From assembly GCA_900541015.1 (NCBI GenBank), contig UQIB01000013.1, positions 1-62,437 on the forward strand: a stretch of 62,437 nt of DNA, in the 5' to 3' direction. The notes under the pieces were generated by a model. That model worked only from the letters and a program-made list of their open reading frames with translations, did not search any database and had not been told where the DNA came from. Of the stretch, positions 26,900-35,753 are shown piece by piece. The stretch's first letter is position 1; the number at the start of each line of letters is the position of its first letter. The position numbers and the translations under genes are program-made. Source of the stretch: an uncultured Collinsella sp. GTDB lineage: Bacteria; Actinomycetota; Coriobacteriia; Coriobacteriales; Coriobacteriaceae.

Positions 26900-27616
26900 T
26901 TAGAACAGGAGGGCGTAGATGACGGCGATGACGACGGAGGGGAGCATGTTGGCCGTGCGGAAGGTCTGAGGACGGATGAGGTTGACGCCGACGCAGAAGA
27001 TGAGCATGGAGCCTACGAGCGAAAGGCTGTCGAGGGCTGCCGTGGTCATGATGGGGGAGAGCGCGCCGGCAAACAACGTGATCGTCCCCTGGAACACGGC
27101 GACGGGCAGGGCGGAAAAGATGCAGCCGCGACCAAGCGAGGCCGTCATGGTGCAGACGATGATGCAGTCCAGTGCGCCCTTGAGGGCAAGCGTTGACCAG
27201 TCGCCGAGCAGGCCGTCCTGGATCGATCCCACAATGGCCATGGCGCCGATACACACGGTGAGTGAAGTCGAGACAAAAGCGTTGGTGAACTCGTTATCGC
27301 CCTCGCTGCCGGTTTTGCGCTTGAGCCATTCGCCAAGGTTCTCAATGGCGGCCTCCAAGTTGATGGCCTCGCCGATGAGCGAGCCGAGGGCGAACGAGAC
27401 AATGAGCATGGTGGTACCAGTGGTCGCCAGCGCCTTCCCATCGATAAGGAGCATCTTTTGCATGGTGCCGCCAAGGCCGATAAACAGGACGCACAGCCCC
27501 GACGCTTTCATGAGCGTGTCTTGGATACGCGGTGTGATAAAGCGACCGCCCGCTAATCCCAAAAGACCGCCCGCAATCAAAAGCACAACGTTGATGATTG
27601 TTCCCAAGCCCGGCAT
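26900..27616 (-). CDS. DUF554 family membrane protein
   Basis: A 238-aa protein with about seven hydrophobic helices. It shows the DUF554 features GTIINVVLLIAGGLLGLAGG near the N-terminus, GLCVLFIGLGGTMQ, SFALGSLIGEAINLE and a C-terminal GVNLIRPQ stretch. The function of the family is not known; an efflux or transport role is assumed. ATG 27616 follows GGGAGGG; the longer frame upstream lacks a ribosome site. It is probably monocistronic. Confidence 0.9.
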   Translation of the reverse strand: MPGLGTIINVVLLIAGGLLGLAGGRFITPRIQDTLMKASGLCVLFIGLGGTMQKMLLIDGKALATTGTTMLIVSFALGSLIGEAINLEAAIENLGEWLKRKTGSEGDNEFTNAFVSTSLTVCIGAMAIVGSIQDGLLGDWSTLALKGALDCIIVCTMTASLGRGCIFSALPVAVFQGTITLFAGALSPIMTTAALDSLSLVGSMLIFCVGVNLIRPQTFRTANMLPSVVIAVIYALLF

Positions 27617-27734
27617 GAGCCCTCCCGTATTGATGCCAACGTGGCAATCGTAGCAGAGTGGAATGCGAGGTACATCGCGACTCATCTAATACGTTATATA
27701 AGTGGTATTAGCAACGACGCGCAGCATTTAAGCC

Positions 27735-29165
27735 TCAGGTGGTTGTCGGGACATAGGGATAGTATTCAAAGCGCAGTGTCATAAGCCGCTGTGGGGATTC
27801 AATAGCCGCGGCGATGATATTGGCATCGCGGGCACGATCAAACCCTTCGAGTTCGATCCGATACGAGACATCTTGCATAATGTCCAGACGTCGCCAGGCT
27901 AGAAGTGTGTCGCCATCGAATTCCAAGGTCTTGCCTCCGTCTGGGGCAACGGCGTATAGGCGCAGTTTAGCGGTGGTTGCGGGGTCGACAACCGTGACCT
28001 TTTTAATTTCGTTTCGAGTATTCTTGGCGCCCAACAAGGTGAGCAGTGTTGGGGCCACGACCTCGCCCGATGGCAAAAAGACGACTTCGATGGATTCGGG
28101 AAATGCGATGATGGCCGACTTGCGGACGGGCTGATTGGCGGCGGCAACTTCGATGTTCGCAGCGTCGATGACCTCCGTGTGGTCGAGCGCGGCAAGCACG
28201 CAGCAGTTACCTTCATCGATCTCTTGAGGATCAACAAGCCCCAGGCTGTCCGCGAGCTCGGGATCGTTTGGATCGGTAGCGGGCTCATTCGGTGCTTCGA
28301 AAGAAGCTGGGACGCTGTTTGTCGGCGACGGCGTGTCACCCGCACCCGCTTCTTTGTCCGCGCTCTCTTCTTGTATGGTTGCGTTGATGGGTTCGTCGTT
28401 TGAGGGGAGCGTCTTGGCGTCAAGCGCGGAGGGGAGAATTCCGATGGCTCCGGATCCGTTCCACTCCATTTCGAGAAGCGCCGGGTCGGCAAGAATGCGT
28501 TGTCTGCCTAGCGTGTGGGTATCGATCTCAATGGGGCCTGCCTCTGTCCCGCGCGTAAGGCTGAGCGATCCGGCTGGCTTCTCGAAATGAGCGTCTGTGT
28601 CTTTGGTACTGACGGCGTAGAACAGCAGGGACGCTTCTCCCGCCGCGATGGTATCGGTGCCGGCTTTGGTCAGCCGCAACGATGCCGTGAATGAGAGGGT
28701 GGGCTGCGTGTCGTCTGCATTCGCGGCGGCGCAGCCCAGACATATACTGCCTCCTTTCTCGAAAAACGCACCGTCGAAGGCGACCTTCGCTCCGTTCGCC
28801 GAGTCATCGACCGAAGCGATGTCGATGCGCAGCTCTAAATTGCATGGATCGCCATCTGCATCGAGCACAACCGAGCGCCACGTGCAGACGGCGCACCCCG
28901 CCTGGGAGCCGTTTACCTTGTTCGAACGATTGATATCCACGACTATCGAGCCGTCCGTATTACGACGAAGGCATCCCGAGGTTGAGATTGCGGCCTGTGC
29001 AATCGAAAAACGCTTACACGCAATGGCGCTCGACGGATTTGGTGCGGAGCTTAGGGCTGCTGGTAAGGAGTCTGCCATGACGGGAGTCGCCCAAGCGGCG
29101 ACAGGCGTTCCGGTTGCGAGCGCGCCGCAGAGTGCAACGACGGGCAAAAGGTTCTTCGATGCCAT
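27735..29165 (-). CDS. Large secreted protein of a cell-surface operon
   Basis: A 476-aa protein with a signal peptide (LLPVVALCGALATGTPVAAWA, cleavage near AWA-TP). No domain is recognised. The mature part has paired cysteines in CAVC, CLGC and NCC, unusual for an exported protein, and a Pro/Glu/Asp-rich linker (about 255-310) between two beta-rich halves. It has no sortase motif or C-terminal anchor. It lies 18 bp after a sortase substrate gene and is last in the operon. It may be a pilin-like or adhesin subunit held by its neighbours. Confidence 0.75.
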   Translation of the reverse strand: MASKNLLPVVALCGALATGTPVAAWATPVMADSLPAALSSAPNPSSAIACKRFSIAQAAISTSGCLRRNTDGSIVVDINRSNKVNGSQAGCAVCTWRSVVLDADGDPCNLELRIDIASVDDSANGAKVAFDGAFFEKGGSICLGCAAANADDTQPTLSFTASLRLTKAGTDTIAAGEASLLFYAVSTKDTDAHFEKPAGSLSLTRGTEAGPIEIDTHTLGRQRILADPALLEMEWNGSGAIGILPSALDAKTLPSNDEPINATIQEESADKEAGAGDTPSPTNSVPASFEAPNEPATDPNDPELADSLGLVDPQEIDEGNCCVLAALDHTEVIDAANIEVAAANQPVRKSAIIAFPESIEVVFLPSGEVVAPTLLTLLGAKNTRNEIKKVTVVDPATTAKLRLYAVAPDGGKTLEFDGDTLLAWRRLDIMQDVSYRIELEGFDRARDANIIAAAIESPQRLMTLRFEYYPYVPTTT

Positions 29166-29183
29166 GGGGTCTCCTTAGCTAAT

Positions 29184-29465
29184 TTAGTGCGGCCTGTCCG
29201 TGTTTTGTTTCTGGCTGCGTTTGATGTGCAGACCGAGGCCGGCGGTCCCCGCGCCTGCTGCTGTGGCACCTACTGCCAAGAGCCATCGTCTGTCGCCTGT
29301 CTGCGCCAACGGTTCCTCGCGGTCGCCGCGGTCGAGCTCCGAGAGGTCGACCGTCACTTGCGTGGCGGCCTGCGCCTGTTCTTGCTGGGCAAAGGCCATG
29401 GCTGGCCCAAACGCTAGGATGCTGACGGCGGCGGCCAGGGCGACAGCCTTATGCCGTGTGCGCAC
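29184..29465 (-). CDS. Small sortase-anchored surface protein (LAQTG signal)
   Basis: A 94-aa precursor with a signal peptide (KAVALAAAVSILAFGPAMAFA), a short mature part of about 35 residues, then LAQTGDRRW, a hydrophobic helix (LLAVGATAAGAGTAGLGL) and a basic tail (HIKRSQK). This is a complete cell-wall sorting signal of LPXTG type with Ala for Pro. I use GTG 29465; the frame also opens at TTG 29495. It overlaps the end of the upstream gene, so it is translationally coupled. So small a mature protein is likely an anchor for another subunit. Confidence 0.75.
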   Translation of the reverse strand: MRTRHKAVALAAAVSILAFGPAMAFAQQEQAQAATQVTVDLSELDRGDREEPLAQTGDRRWLLAVGATAAGAGTAGLGLHIKRSQKQNTDRPH

Positions 29466-30048
29466 CGGGCTCGACCGTCCAGGTGATCGTTGCAACCTGA
29501 TCGCCTTCGCCGGTTACGCGGAAGATGTCGCGCGTGACGCGGGCGACGTTTCCGCTTGTCTTGAGCTTAATTTTGTCCGCGCCGCCGGCAATGCCCTGGT
29601 AACCCATGTCGAAGGCTGCATTCTTGGAAAGATCGAGGCCCGTCCCCTGCATTGCGGCGCTGGCGTTCTGGAGTGCGCCGTCGGGGCCGACCTTAAAGTC
29701 GATGGAGTTCTGCGCGGTTCCGGCCTTGGCGTCGGCGGCAATGGTCCAGGTGTTCATGGCGTCGATCTTCATGTTGGTGACATGGATGCCGTAGGCCGAA
29801 TGATTGTCGATGGTGGTCGCGTCTTCTGAGGGGCCCTGAAGCGTGCCGTCAGCCTTGGCGACGAAGGGAATAACCGTCGGAACTTTGAACTCAACGTTGT
29901 CGATCTCGGTCCTGACCATTACTTTCGTGGTTCCAACGCGCCCGGCTGCCATAGCTGGCGTCGGGGCGGCGCCCATTGCGAGCGCGAGCGCGAGCCCTGC
30001 GCCCACGACGAGCGCTCTGGCTCCGTTCATGTTCCTGGTGATGTCCAT
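29449..30048 (-). CDS. Secreted protein, candidate pilin or surface subunit
   Basis: A 199-aa protein with a signal peptide ending near PAMAAG. The mature protein is about 165 residues, rich in Thr, Asp and Ala and lacking cysteine. It ends in an extended beta-like segment ITWTVEPGAHTA with no anchor. AAAGGA precedes ATG 30048. No family recognised. It is placed between a membrane-anchored protein and the sortase substrate, which suggests assembly into a surface structure. Confidence 0.75.
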   Translation of the reverse strand: MDITRNMNGARALVVGAGLALALAMGAAPTPAMAAGRVGTTKVMVRTEIDNVEFKVPTVIPFVAKADGTLQGPSEDATTIDNHSAYGIHVTNMKIDAMNTWTIAADAKAGTAQNSIDFKVGPDGALQNASAAMQGTGLDLSKNAAFDMGYQGIAGGADKIKLKTSGNVARVTRDIFRVTGEGDQVATITWTVEPGAHTA

Positions 30049-30138
30049 GGTCGTTCCTTTCTATTCGCCGCGGGCCGTCCCCGCGATGATTGGACGAATG
30101 CTGGTGAATTGCGTGCGGTGCCGCGTCGGCCGGAAAAG

Positions 30139-30648
30139 CTAGTTATTGGCTTGCTCAACCCGTACCTTGACACGTGTCGGATTGCCGTGGCTGTCGAGGG
30201 TCTTGGCGTCGAGTGCCTGGATCTCGATGTATGCTTCGCCTTCTTTGATGTCGCCGGCGGGGCACGTCTCGATTGTCTTGCCGGTCTCGACCACACCGGA
30301 TTCGTACATGGTCTCGTCGTTTTGGATGACGCGGAATCGCTGGGGAAATTTATTGTCTTGGACGTTTTGCACGTTGACGCGCAGTTTGCCGTCCTCCTGC
30401 AGCTGAGCGACCGGCGCGACCGAAATCGTCATTATGTTGTCGCGGACGATGGCGTCGAGCTCATCTTGGATTTCCTGACGCGTTTTGCCCTCCGCCGTCG
30501 TGACTGAGGCGCCCGCTTCGGGCACGGGCTGTGACTGCCAAGCGTATAGTCCTACGGCGACAAGGGCGCAGACGATGGCCAGGCAGGCAACGATGAGCTT
30601 CTTGCGACGACCCAGGCCTGCAAAGCAGGGCGGCTTCTTTGCGCTCAT
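30139..30648 (-). CDS. Membrane-anchored extracytoplasmic protein
   Basis: A 169-aa protein with a basic N-terminus, one membrane helix (about 18-41, LIVACLAIVCALVAVGLYAW) and a 125-residue external domain (IMTISVAPVAQLQEDGKLRVNVQN...). The domain has a beta-sandwich-like pattern. A very similar arrangement is seen in small accessory proteins of Gram-positive surface-protein operons. Its start overlaps the stop of the upstream 98-aa gene by 4 bp (ATGA). Confidence 0.75.
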   Translation of the reverse strand: MSAKKPPCFAGLGRRKKLIVACLAIVCALVAVGLYAWQSQPVPEAGASVTTAEGKTRQEIQDELDAIVRDNIMTISVAPVAQLQEDGKLRVNVQNVQDNKFPQRFRVIQNDETMYESGVVETGKTIETCPAGDIKEGEAYIEIQALDAKTLDSHGNPTRVKVRVEQANN

Positions 30649-30941
30649 GCGGCATCCTTGGCGGTATAGATGCGCGCGAAGGTGGACGGGTCCGCTCCAA
30701 AGAGCATGTGAAGCATCAGGCGGCGCGAGTAGACAAGCTCGTCGAAGTCGGGAGGGAGCTCGATGTCGTGGAAATGCGCGATATGGTGGGCGAGCGCCGA
30801 GAACGACTCGGGGTCGCAGATCACATCGGTGGTAACGTGGTAGACCGTCGTATCGGGGAATGCCTCTTCGTCGAAAGGCAGGAGATGGGGATCGTCGTCG
30901 ACTTCGATGGCGATGCCGTACTGGGGCCAGTAATATGCCAT
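30645..30941 (-). CDS. Small cytoplasmic protein, first gene of the surface operon
   Basis: A 98-aa acidic protein with no signal or membrane segment (MAYYWPQYGIAIEVDDDPHL...). It includes PFDEEAFPDTTVYHVTTDVI and a His-rich HHIAHFHDIELPPDF segment. ATG 30941 follows GGGAGG. It is coupled to the membrane-anchored protein by a 4-bp overlap. No family known; the arrangement suggests a regulatory or secretion-partner role. Confidence 0.7.
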   Translation of the reverse strand: MAYYWPQYGIAIEVDDDPHLLPFDEEAFPDTTVYHVTTDVICDPESFSALAHHIAHFHDIELPPDFDELVYSRRLMLHMLFGADPSTFARIYTAKDAA

Positions 30942-30962
30942 GGGAACCTCCCTGCTTCTTGG

Positions 30963-30986
30963 GCCAAAACTTCTATCGGTTTTGGC
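30963..30986. promoter_or_regulatory. Short palindrome upstream of the surface operon
   Basis: GCCAAAAC (30963-30970) pairs perfectly with GTTTTGGC (30979-30986) over an 8-bp spacer, about 20 bp upstream of the surface operon's first start codon. It could be an operator for either divergent unit. The rest of 30942-31287 holds the 11-bp repeats listed next and no gene. Confidence 0.4.
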
Positions 30987-31014
30987 TGTCGACGCCGACC
31001 CTATCAGTCACAAC

Positions 31015-31048
31015 TTGACCAATTGCTGACCAAATGCTTGACGGATTG
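31015..31048 (+). promoter_or_regulatory. Three 11-bp direct repeats upstream of lactate dehydrogenase
   Basis: TTGACCAATTG (31015-31025), CTGACCAAATG (31026-31036) and TTGACGGATTG (31038-31048) are almost tandem with a spacing of one helical turn. They lie about 240 bp before the lactate dehydrogenase start. Helical phasing of three copies suggests cooperative binding by one regulator on one DNA face. No regulator gene is adjacent. Confidence 0.45.
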
Positions 31049-31287
31049 GTGTCTCCGCAGGTAAAAGGCAGCAAAAATTACTTCAACTTTTTTCGAGCGA
31101 CAATCGAGCGATCGGCGATGGCGGGGCCATATGTGTCAAAAGCATCGTCTGCCGAGGAAACCTTGCCGTTCGCCGAATTGCACGAACGTAAAAAACGCCA
31201 ATTATGGAGACGGTCTCGAACACGTCGACGAAACGATGCGGTAACATTTCCCTGCAAACACTGTAGTTAGCTAAAGGGGGAGTTCGC

Positions 31288-32889
31288 GTGTCTGCAACCA
31301 TCAAACCCTTCACCGACGAGTTCGAAGAGTATGGTCGCGATGAGTCTCGCACATCGGGCGAGGCCTCGAGCATCTCGTTTCCGACAACGGAAGACGAGGT
31401 CCGCGCCATTTTGAAAAAGCTCCATGCCGAGCGTGTCCCGGTAACGGTTCAGGGCGCCCGGACCGGTCTTGCCGCCGGCGCCGTGCCTCATGGCGGTCAC
31501 ATTCTCAATACTTCCCGCATGAATCGCTACTTGGGCCTTCGTCGCGATGGACAAGGCCGCTTTCTGCTGCGCGTGGAGCCGGGCGTTGTGCTTTCGGAAC
31601 TGCGCAAGCAGCTGGGCAAGAAGGTACTGCCGACCGCTGGCTGGGACCAGGCATCGCTTAAGGCCTACGATGAGTTCCAAGAGGCTCGCGAGCAGTTCTT
31701 TCCCACCGATCCCACCGAGGCATCTGCCTGTCTGGGCGGCATGGCGGCATGCAACGCCTCCGGCGCCCGCAGCTACGCTTACGGCCCCATGCGCCCGCAT
31801 ATCACGGGGCTCCACGTCGCGCTGGCTGATGGCGATTTGCTTGAGCTTCAGCGCGGCGAGGCTTTTGCCCAGGGCCGTCACCTGTCGCTCGTGACGGCAG
31901 AGGGCCACACGCTCGAGCTCGATCTTCCTGGCTACACTATGCCCAAGACCAAAAATGCTTCGGGCTATTTTGTTGCGGACGATATGGACGCCATCGACCT
32001 CTTTATCGGCGCTTGTGGCACGCTCGGCGTTATCACTGAGCTCGAGATTGCCCTGCAAGCGGCACCTGCGGTCGTTTGGGGTGTGAGCTGCTTTTTCGAT
32101 AGCGAAGACAAGGCCGTGTCCTTTACTGATTCCGTGCGCCCTGTCCTGTCCCATGCGGCTGCCATCGAGTATTTCGATGCTGGCGCCCTGGATATTCTAC
32201 GTTGCCAGCGCGAGCAGTCGACGGCGTTTGCCTCGCTGCCGGCGCTCGACAAAGAGGCCAAGGTCTGTGTCTACGTGGAGCTCGACTGCGATGACGAGGC
32301 CCAGGCGACCGAGGAGCTGTACCACCTGGGATGGGTGCTGGAGCTTGCAGGCGGCCGCGACGATGCGACCTGGGTCGCGCGCACCGAGGTCGATCGCGAG
32401 TGTCAGCGGTTCTTCCGCCACGCGGTGCCCGAGAGCGTCAACATGCTTATCGACGAGCGTCGCCGCACGGATCCCACCATCACCAAGTTGGGTTCGGACA
32501 TGTCGGTGCCCAACGCACACTTGGCCGATGTCATCGCCCTCTATCGCCGCACACTGGCCGAAAGCGGGCTTGAGTCTGCTGCCTGGGGACACATCGGTAA
32601 CAACCATCTGCATGTGAACATCCTGCCGCGCGATGCGCAAGACTACCGTCGCGGTGGAGAACTCTTTGCCCAGTGGGCTTCCGAGGTCACGGCCATGGGC
32701 GGTGCCGTTTCTGCCGAGCACGGCGTCGGCAAGATCAAGGCGGGCTTCTTGGAGACGATGTACGGTCACGAGGCCATGGTCGAGTCGGCGCGGCTCAAGC
32801 TCCAGCTCGATCCTGCCGGGCAGCTGGGTCGCGGCAACCTGTTTGCGGAGAAGCTCTTGGATGAACTCGTCCAGAAAGGGGGCGCGTGA
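31288..32889 (+). CDS. FAD-binding D-lactate dehydrogenase-type oxidoreductase
   Basis: A 533-aa GlcD/LctD-like flavoprotein. The FAD-binding PCMH domain lies at about 35-240 (VQGARTGLAAGAVPHGGH, SACLGGMAACNASGARSYAYG), and the FAD-oxidase C-terminal domain has GHIGNNHLHVNILP and SAEHGVGKIKAG. It is followed with overlap by EtfB and EtfA. The same three-gene set is the lactate dehydrogenase/Etf complex of Acetobacterium, which couples lactate oxidation to NAD+ by electron confurcation with ferredoxin. GTG 31288 follows GGGGGAG. Substrate range could include other 2-hydroxyacids. Confidence 0.88.
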   Translation: MSATIKPFTDEFEEYGRDESRTSGEASSISFPTTEDEVRAILKKLHAERVPVTVQGARTGLAAGAVPHGGHILNTSRMNRYLGLRRDGQGRFLLRVEPGVVLSELRKQLGKKVLPTAGWDQASLKAYDEFQEAREQFFPTDPTEASACLGGMAACNASGARSYAYGPMRPHITGLHVALADGDLLELQRGEAFAQGRHLSLVTAEGHTLELDLPGYTMPKTKNASGYFVADDMDAIDLFIGACGTLGVITELEIALQAAPAVVWGVSCFFDSEDKAVSFTDSVRPVLSHAAAIEYFDAGALDILRCQREQSTAFASLPALDKEAKVCVYVELDCDDEAQATEELYHLGWVLELAGGRDDATWVARTEVDRECQRFFRHAVPESVNMLIDERRRTDPTITKLGSDMSVPNAHLADVIALYRRTLAESGLESAAWGHIGNNHLHVNILPRDAQDYRRGGELFAQWASEVTAMGGAVSAEHGVGKIKAGFLETMYGHEAMVESARLKLQLDPAGQLGRGNLFAEKLLDELVQKGGA

Positions 32890-32891
32890 AG

Positions 32892-33707
32892 ATGAGTGAT
32901 TTCCATATGGTGGTGTGCGTCAAGGCGGTGCCCGGAAGCACCGAGGTCAAGATGGATCCCAAAACCAATACTATCGTGCGTGATGGCAAGCAGGCGGTCA
33001 TTAACCCGTTCGATGCAAGCGCTCTGGAATGCGCGCTGGCGCTGAAGGACGACTTTATCGGCTTTGGCATGGACGTGCGTGTGACGGTGGTGTCGATGGG
33101 CATCCCCGCGACCGAATCGCTGCTGCGCGACTGCATAGCCCGCGGTGGCGACGACGCGCTGCTGCTGACCGACCGAGCCTTTGCGGGTGCCGATACCCTA
33201 GCCACCACCTATGCCCTCAAATGCGGTATCGAGGCGCTCGATGAGGACTTTGACCTGCTCATCTGCGGCAAGATGGCAGTGGACGGCGATACGGCCCAAA
33301 TCGGCCCCGAGCTTGCCGGCGCCTTTGAGATCCCCTGCGTGACCGACGTGAGCTGTGTGCAGAGCGCGGGCTTTACGACGTGTGGTTCGCTGGCGCTCGT
33401 CCACGGCTGCGATGCCGGCGAGGAGACGGTGTACCTGGAGATGCCGTGTGCGATGACGACTGCCAAGGAGATTGGCCAGCTGCGCATGCCGAGTATTGCC
33501 GGTATTCGCGCGGCCGAGGATGCAGACGTGCGCGTGGTTAGCGCTGCTGACGTAAACGCCGATCCCTCGCGTTGCGGCCTTGCCGGGTCGCCGACGCAGG
33601 TCGTGCGCTCGTTTGTGCCCGACCGTGACCAAACGTGCGAGGTCGTTGAAGGCACGGTGCCCGAGCAGGCGGCAAAGCTCGCCAAGATTATCGAGGGGAT
33701 GGCATAG
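32892..33707 (+). CDS. etfB: Electron transfer flavoprotein beta subunit
   Basis: A 271-aa EtfB/FixA. It shows the start VVCVKAVPGSTEVKMDP, the INPFDASALECALALKD segment, and the AMP/FAD-region ICGKMAVDGDTAQIGPELAGA. ATG 32892 is 9 bases after AGGGGG; a GTG at 32886 overlaps the previous stop. EtfB binds the bifurcating FAD in NAD-linked Etf complexes. It links the lactate dehydrogenase and the ferredoxin-bearing EtfA. Confidence 0.92.
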   Translation: MSDFHMVVCVKAVPGSTEVKMDPKTNTIVRDGKQAVINPFDASALECALALKDDFIGFGMDVRVTVVSMGIPATESLLRDCIARGGDDALLLTDRAFAGADTLATTYALKCGIEALDEDFDLLICGKMAVDGDTAQIGPELAGAFEIPCVTDVSCVQSAGFTTCGSLALVHGCDAGEETVYLEMPCAMTTAKEIGQLRMPSIAGIRAAEDADVRVVSAADVNADPSRCGLAGSPTQVVRSFVPDRDQTCEVVEGTVPEQAAKLAKIIEGMA

Positions 33708-34913
33708 ATGAGCGGATTGAATATCGATAGCGAAGCCTGCATCGGCTGTGGTCGCTGCGTTCGCGCCTGCGCCTCGGGCGGCATTGTGGTGGAGGGCGAG
33801 CGCCCCAATCGCTGTGCCCGCGTAACCGACGGCTGTATCCTGTGCGGCGGGTGCGTCGACGCCTGCCCCGTCAACGCCATCTCGATTGAGCGCGACGAGG
33901 CCGCCGGCGCGGCAGACCTTGACGCATGTCGAGACATTTGGGTCTTCGTGCAGACTGACGAGCACGACGCCGTGGCTCCTGTGGCCTACGAGCTCATGGG
34001 CAAGGGGCGCGAGCTTGCCGATGCCCGCGGCTGCCGTCTGGTGGCACTGGTCGGCATGAGCCCCGAGGGCTCGCTCGGGGACCTTGAACACCTGGTTTGT
34101 GCCGGCGCGGACGAGGTCCTAGCCTGTCGCGACGAGCGTCTGCGCCAGAACGATGCGGAGGTTTACGTTCGGCTGATCTGCGATTTGGTGGCAGAGCGCA
34201 AGCCCGAGGCCATTCTGTACGGTGCGACCGCCTTTGGCCGCGAACTGGCACCCGGCGTTGCCGTGCGTTTGCAGACGGGCCTTACGGCTGACTGCACCGT
34301 ACTTTCGATGGATACGGAGACGGGGCTGCTGCAACAGACGCGTCCGGCGTTTGGCGGCAACCTGATGGCCACCATCGTCTGCCCCAATCATCGTCCCCAG
34401 ATGGCAACGGTGCGTCCCGGCATCTTTAAGGCGCCCGACTTTGACTACGGCCGCTCCGGCACGATCACCCAGATATCACTTGCGGATGATGCTAAGGCTC
34501 GTATCGAGATCTCGATTCCCGCCGAGGAGTGGGGACAGCAGGCTTCGATCGCCGATGCCGAGCGCCTGGTCGTGGTGGGTCGCGGCATTGGTTCCAAGAA
34601 AAACCTGCCGCTGATGCGAAGGCTCGCCGAGGCTCTGGGAGCCGAGCTTGGCTGCACGCGACCTGTCGTGGAGGCCGGCTGGTTGGAGTATCGCCATCAG
34701 ATTGGCCAGACGGGCGTATCGGTTTCGCCCAAGCTTCTCGTGAGTATCGGTGTTTCGGGCGCCATCCAGCATCTTGCCGGCATCGGTGGGGCGGAGTGCA
34801 TTATCGCCATCAACGAGGACCCAGATGCCCCCATCTTTGGTGCTGCCCAGTACAAGGTTGTCGGTGATGCCGTCGAGGTTGTCGAGGAGCTGCTGGCCCA
34901 GCTTGAGTGCTAG
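33708..34913 (+). CDS. etfA: Electron transfer flavoprotein alpha subunit with N-terminal 2x[4Fe-4S] ferredoxin domain
   Basis: A 401-aa EtfA fused to a ferredoxin module. CIGCGRCVRACASGG and CILCGGCVDACP (about residues 11-53) give two [4Fe-4S] sites. The EtfA part ends in the FAD-binding domain (VVVGRGIGSKKN, GVSGAIQHLAG, IIAINEDPDAPIFGAAQY). The ferredoxin arm is what lets confurcating lactate dehydrogenase use reduced ferredoxin to drive lactate oxidation. Its stop overlaps the end of the convergent HD gene by 4 bp. Confidence 0.93.
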   Translation: MSGLNIDSEACIGCGRCVRACASGGIVVEGERPNRCARVTDGCILCGGCVDACPVNAISIERDEAAGAADLDACRDIWVFVQTDEHDAVAPVAYELMGKGRELADARGCRLVALVGMSPEGSLGDLEHLVCAGADEVLACRDERLRQNDAEVYVRLICDLVAERKPEAILYGATAFGRELAPGVAVRLQTGLTADCTVLSMDTETGLLQQTRPAFGGNLMATIVCPNHRPQMATVRPGIFKAPDFDYGRSGTITQISLADDAKARIEISIPAEEWGQQASIADAERLVVVGRGIGSKKNLPLMRRLAEALGAELGCTRPVVEAGWLEYRHQIGQTGVSVSPKLLVSIGVSGAIQHLAGIGGAECIIAINEDPDAPIFGAAQYKVVGDAVEVVEELLAQLEC

Positions 34914-35722
34914 GCGCGCGCCAGCCAGTCGCGCATCTCGTCCTTTAGGCGTTCCCAGGTCGCTTGCGTGGCGGGATCGGTAAAGGGGCGCGTAATGCCA
35001 AAGGGCGCGTCGAGCAGGCGGTAGATATCGCCCTGCTCGCGCGCCAGCGCGCGGCTCGCTGGATAGACGAGCTCAAACATAAAGCAGATGAGTCCCACTA
35101 GGTAGTCTGCCGGCTCGTTGCGCTCGTCGCGCGCAACGCAGCGGTGCTCGTCAAAGGCAGCAAGCGTCGGCGACGAGAAACGGCTGCCGAGAAACGTCTT
35201 ATCGTCCACCTTGAGGATGGTGTCGACGGTGCTGTCGGCGATGGTGCGCATAATGTCGATCTTGTCACCATCGCGCACGATATCGCAGAAGCTTCGCGTG
35301 CGCTCGTCGAGCTGCGCGGGCAGACGGAAATCGCTGTGATAGGCAATGCTCGCTCGGATGAGCTCATCTTCTGCCGGGTCATCGATAAAGTCGCGGATGC
35401 TCGTTGCGGCGGGTGCATCGGCGGGATTCTCGCCAAAGAGGACCTCGATGCCCAGCGCCGCATGGCTCATGCTCTCGGCGTCCTTAAAGGTGTCCCAGCG
35501 CCGCAGCTGCTCAAAGCGGCCCATATCGTGTAGCAGGCCGCAAAGCCAGGCCAGGTCAATATCCTCTGTCGACCAGCCCTGCTCGCGCGCTACGGCATCG
35601 CATGCCTCGGCCACGTGGTACGTATGCTCGATTTTGAGCGCGATGCGTGGGTTGGTGGCGTCGTAGGCATCGGTATAGCGTTTGAAGGCCGCGGTCGCCC
35701 GGCCCCGATCGACAGCTGTCAT
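34910..35722 (-). CDS. HD-domain phosphohydrolase
   Basis: A 270-aa HD-superfamily protein. Metal ligands appear in KIEHTYHVAE and LCGLLHDMGRFEQ (the HD pair at about 75-76), with a later D in VRDGDKIDIM. The N-terminus (RYTDAYDATNPRIALKIEHTYHV) is found in many standalone bacterial HD proteins of unknown substrate. AGGAAG precedes ATG 35722. It is convergent with etfA, and a perfect inverted repeat lies 32 bp upstream. Confidence 0.88.
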   Translation of the reverse strand: MTAVDRGRATAAFKRYTDAYDATNPRIALKIEHTYHVAEACDAVAREQGWSTEDIDLAWLCGLLHDMGRFEQLRRWDTFKDAESMSHAALGIEVLFGENPADAPAATSIRDFIDDPAEDELIRASIAYHSDFRLPAQLDERTRSFCDIVRDGDKIDIMRTIADSTVDTILKVDDKTFLGSRFSSPTLAAFDEHRCVARDERNEPADYLVGLICFMFELVYPASRALAREQGDIYRLLDAPFGITRPFTDPATQATWERLKDEMRDWLARA

Positions 35723-35753
35723 AATGACTTCCTAAAAAGTTGTGTCTTTCGAT

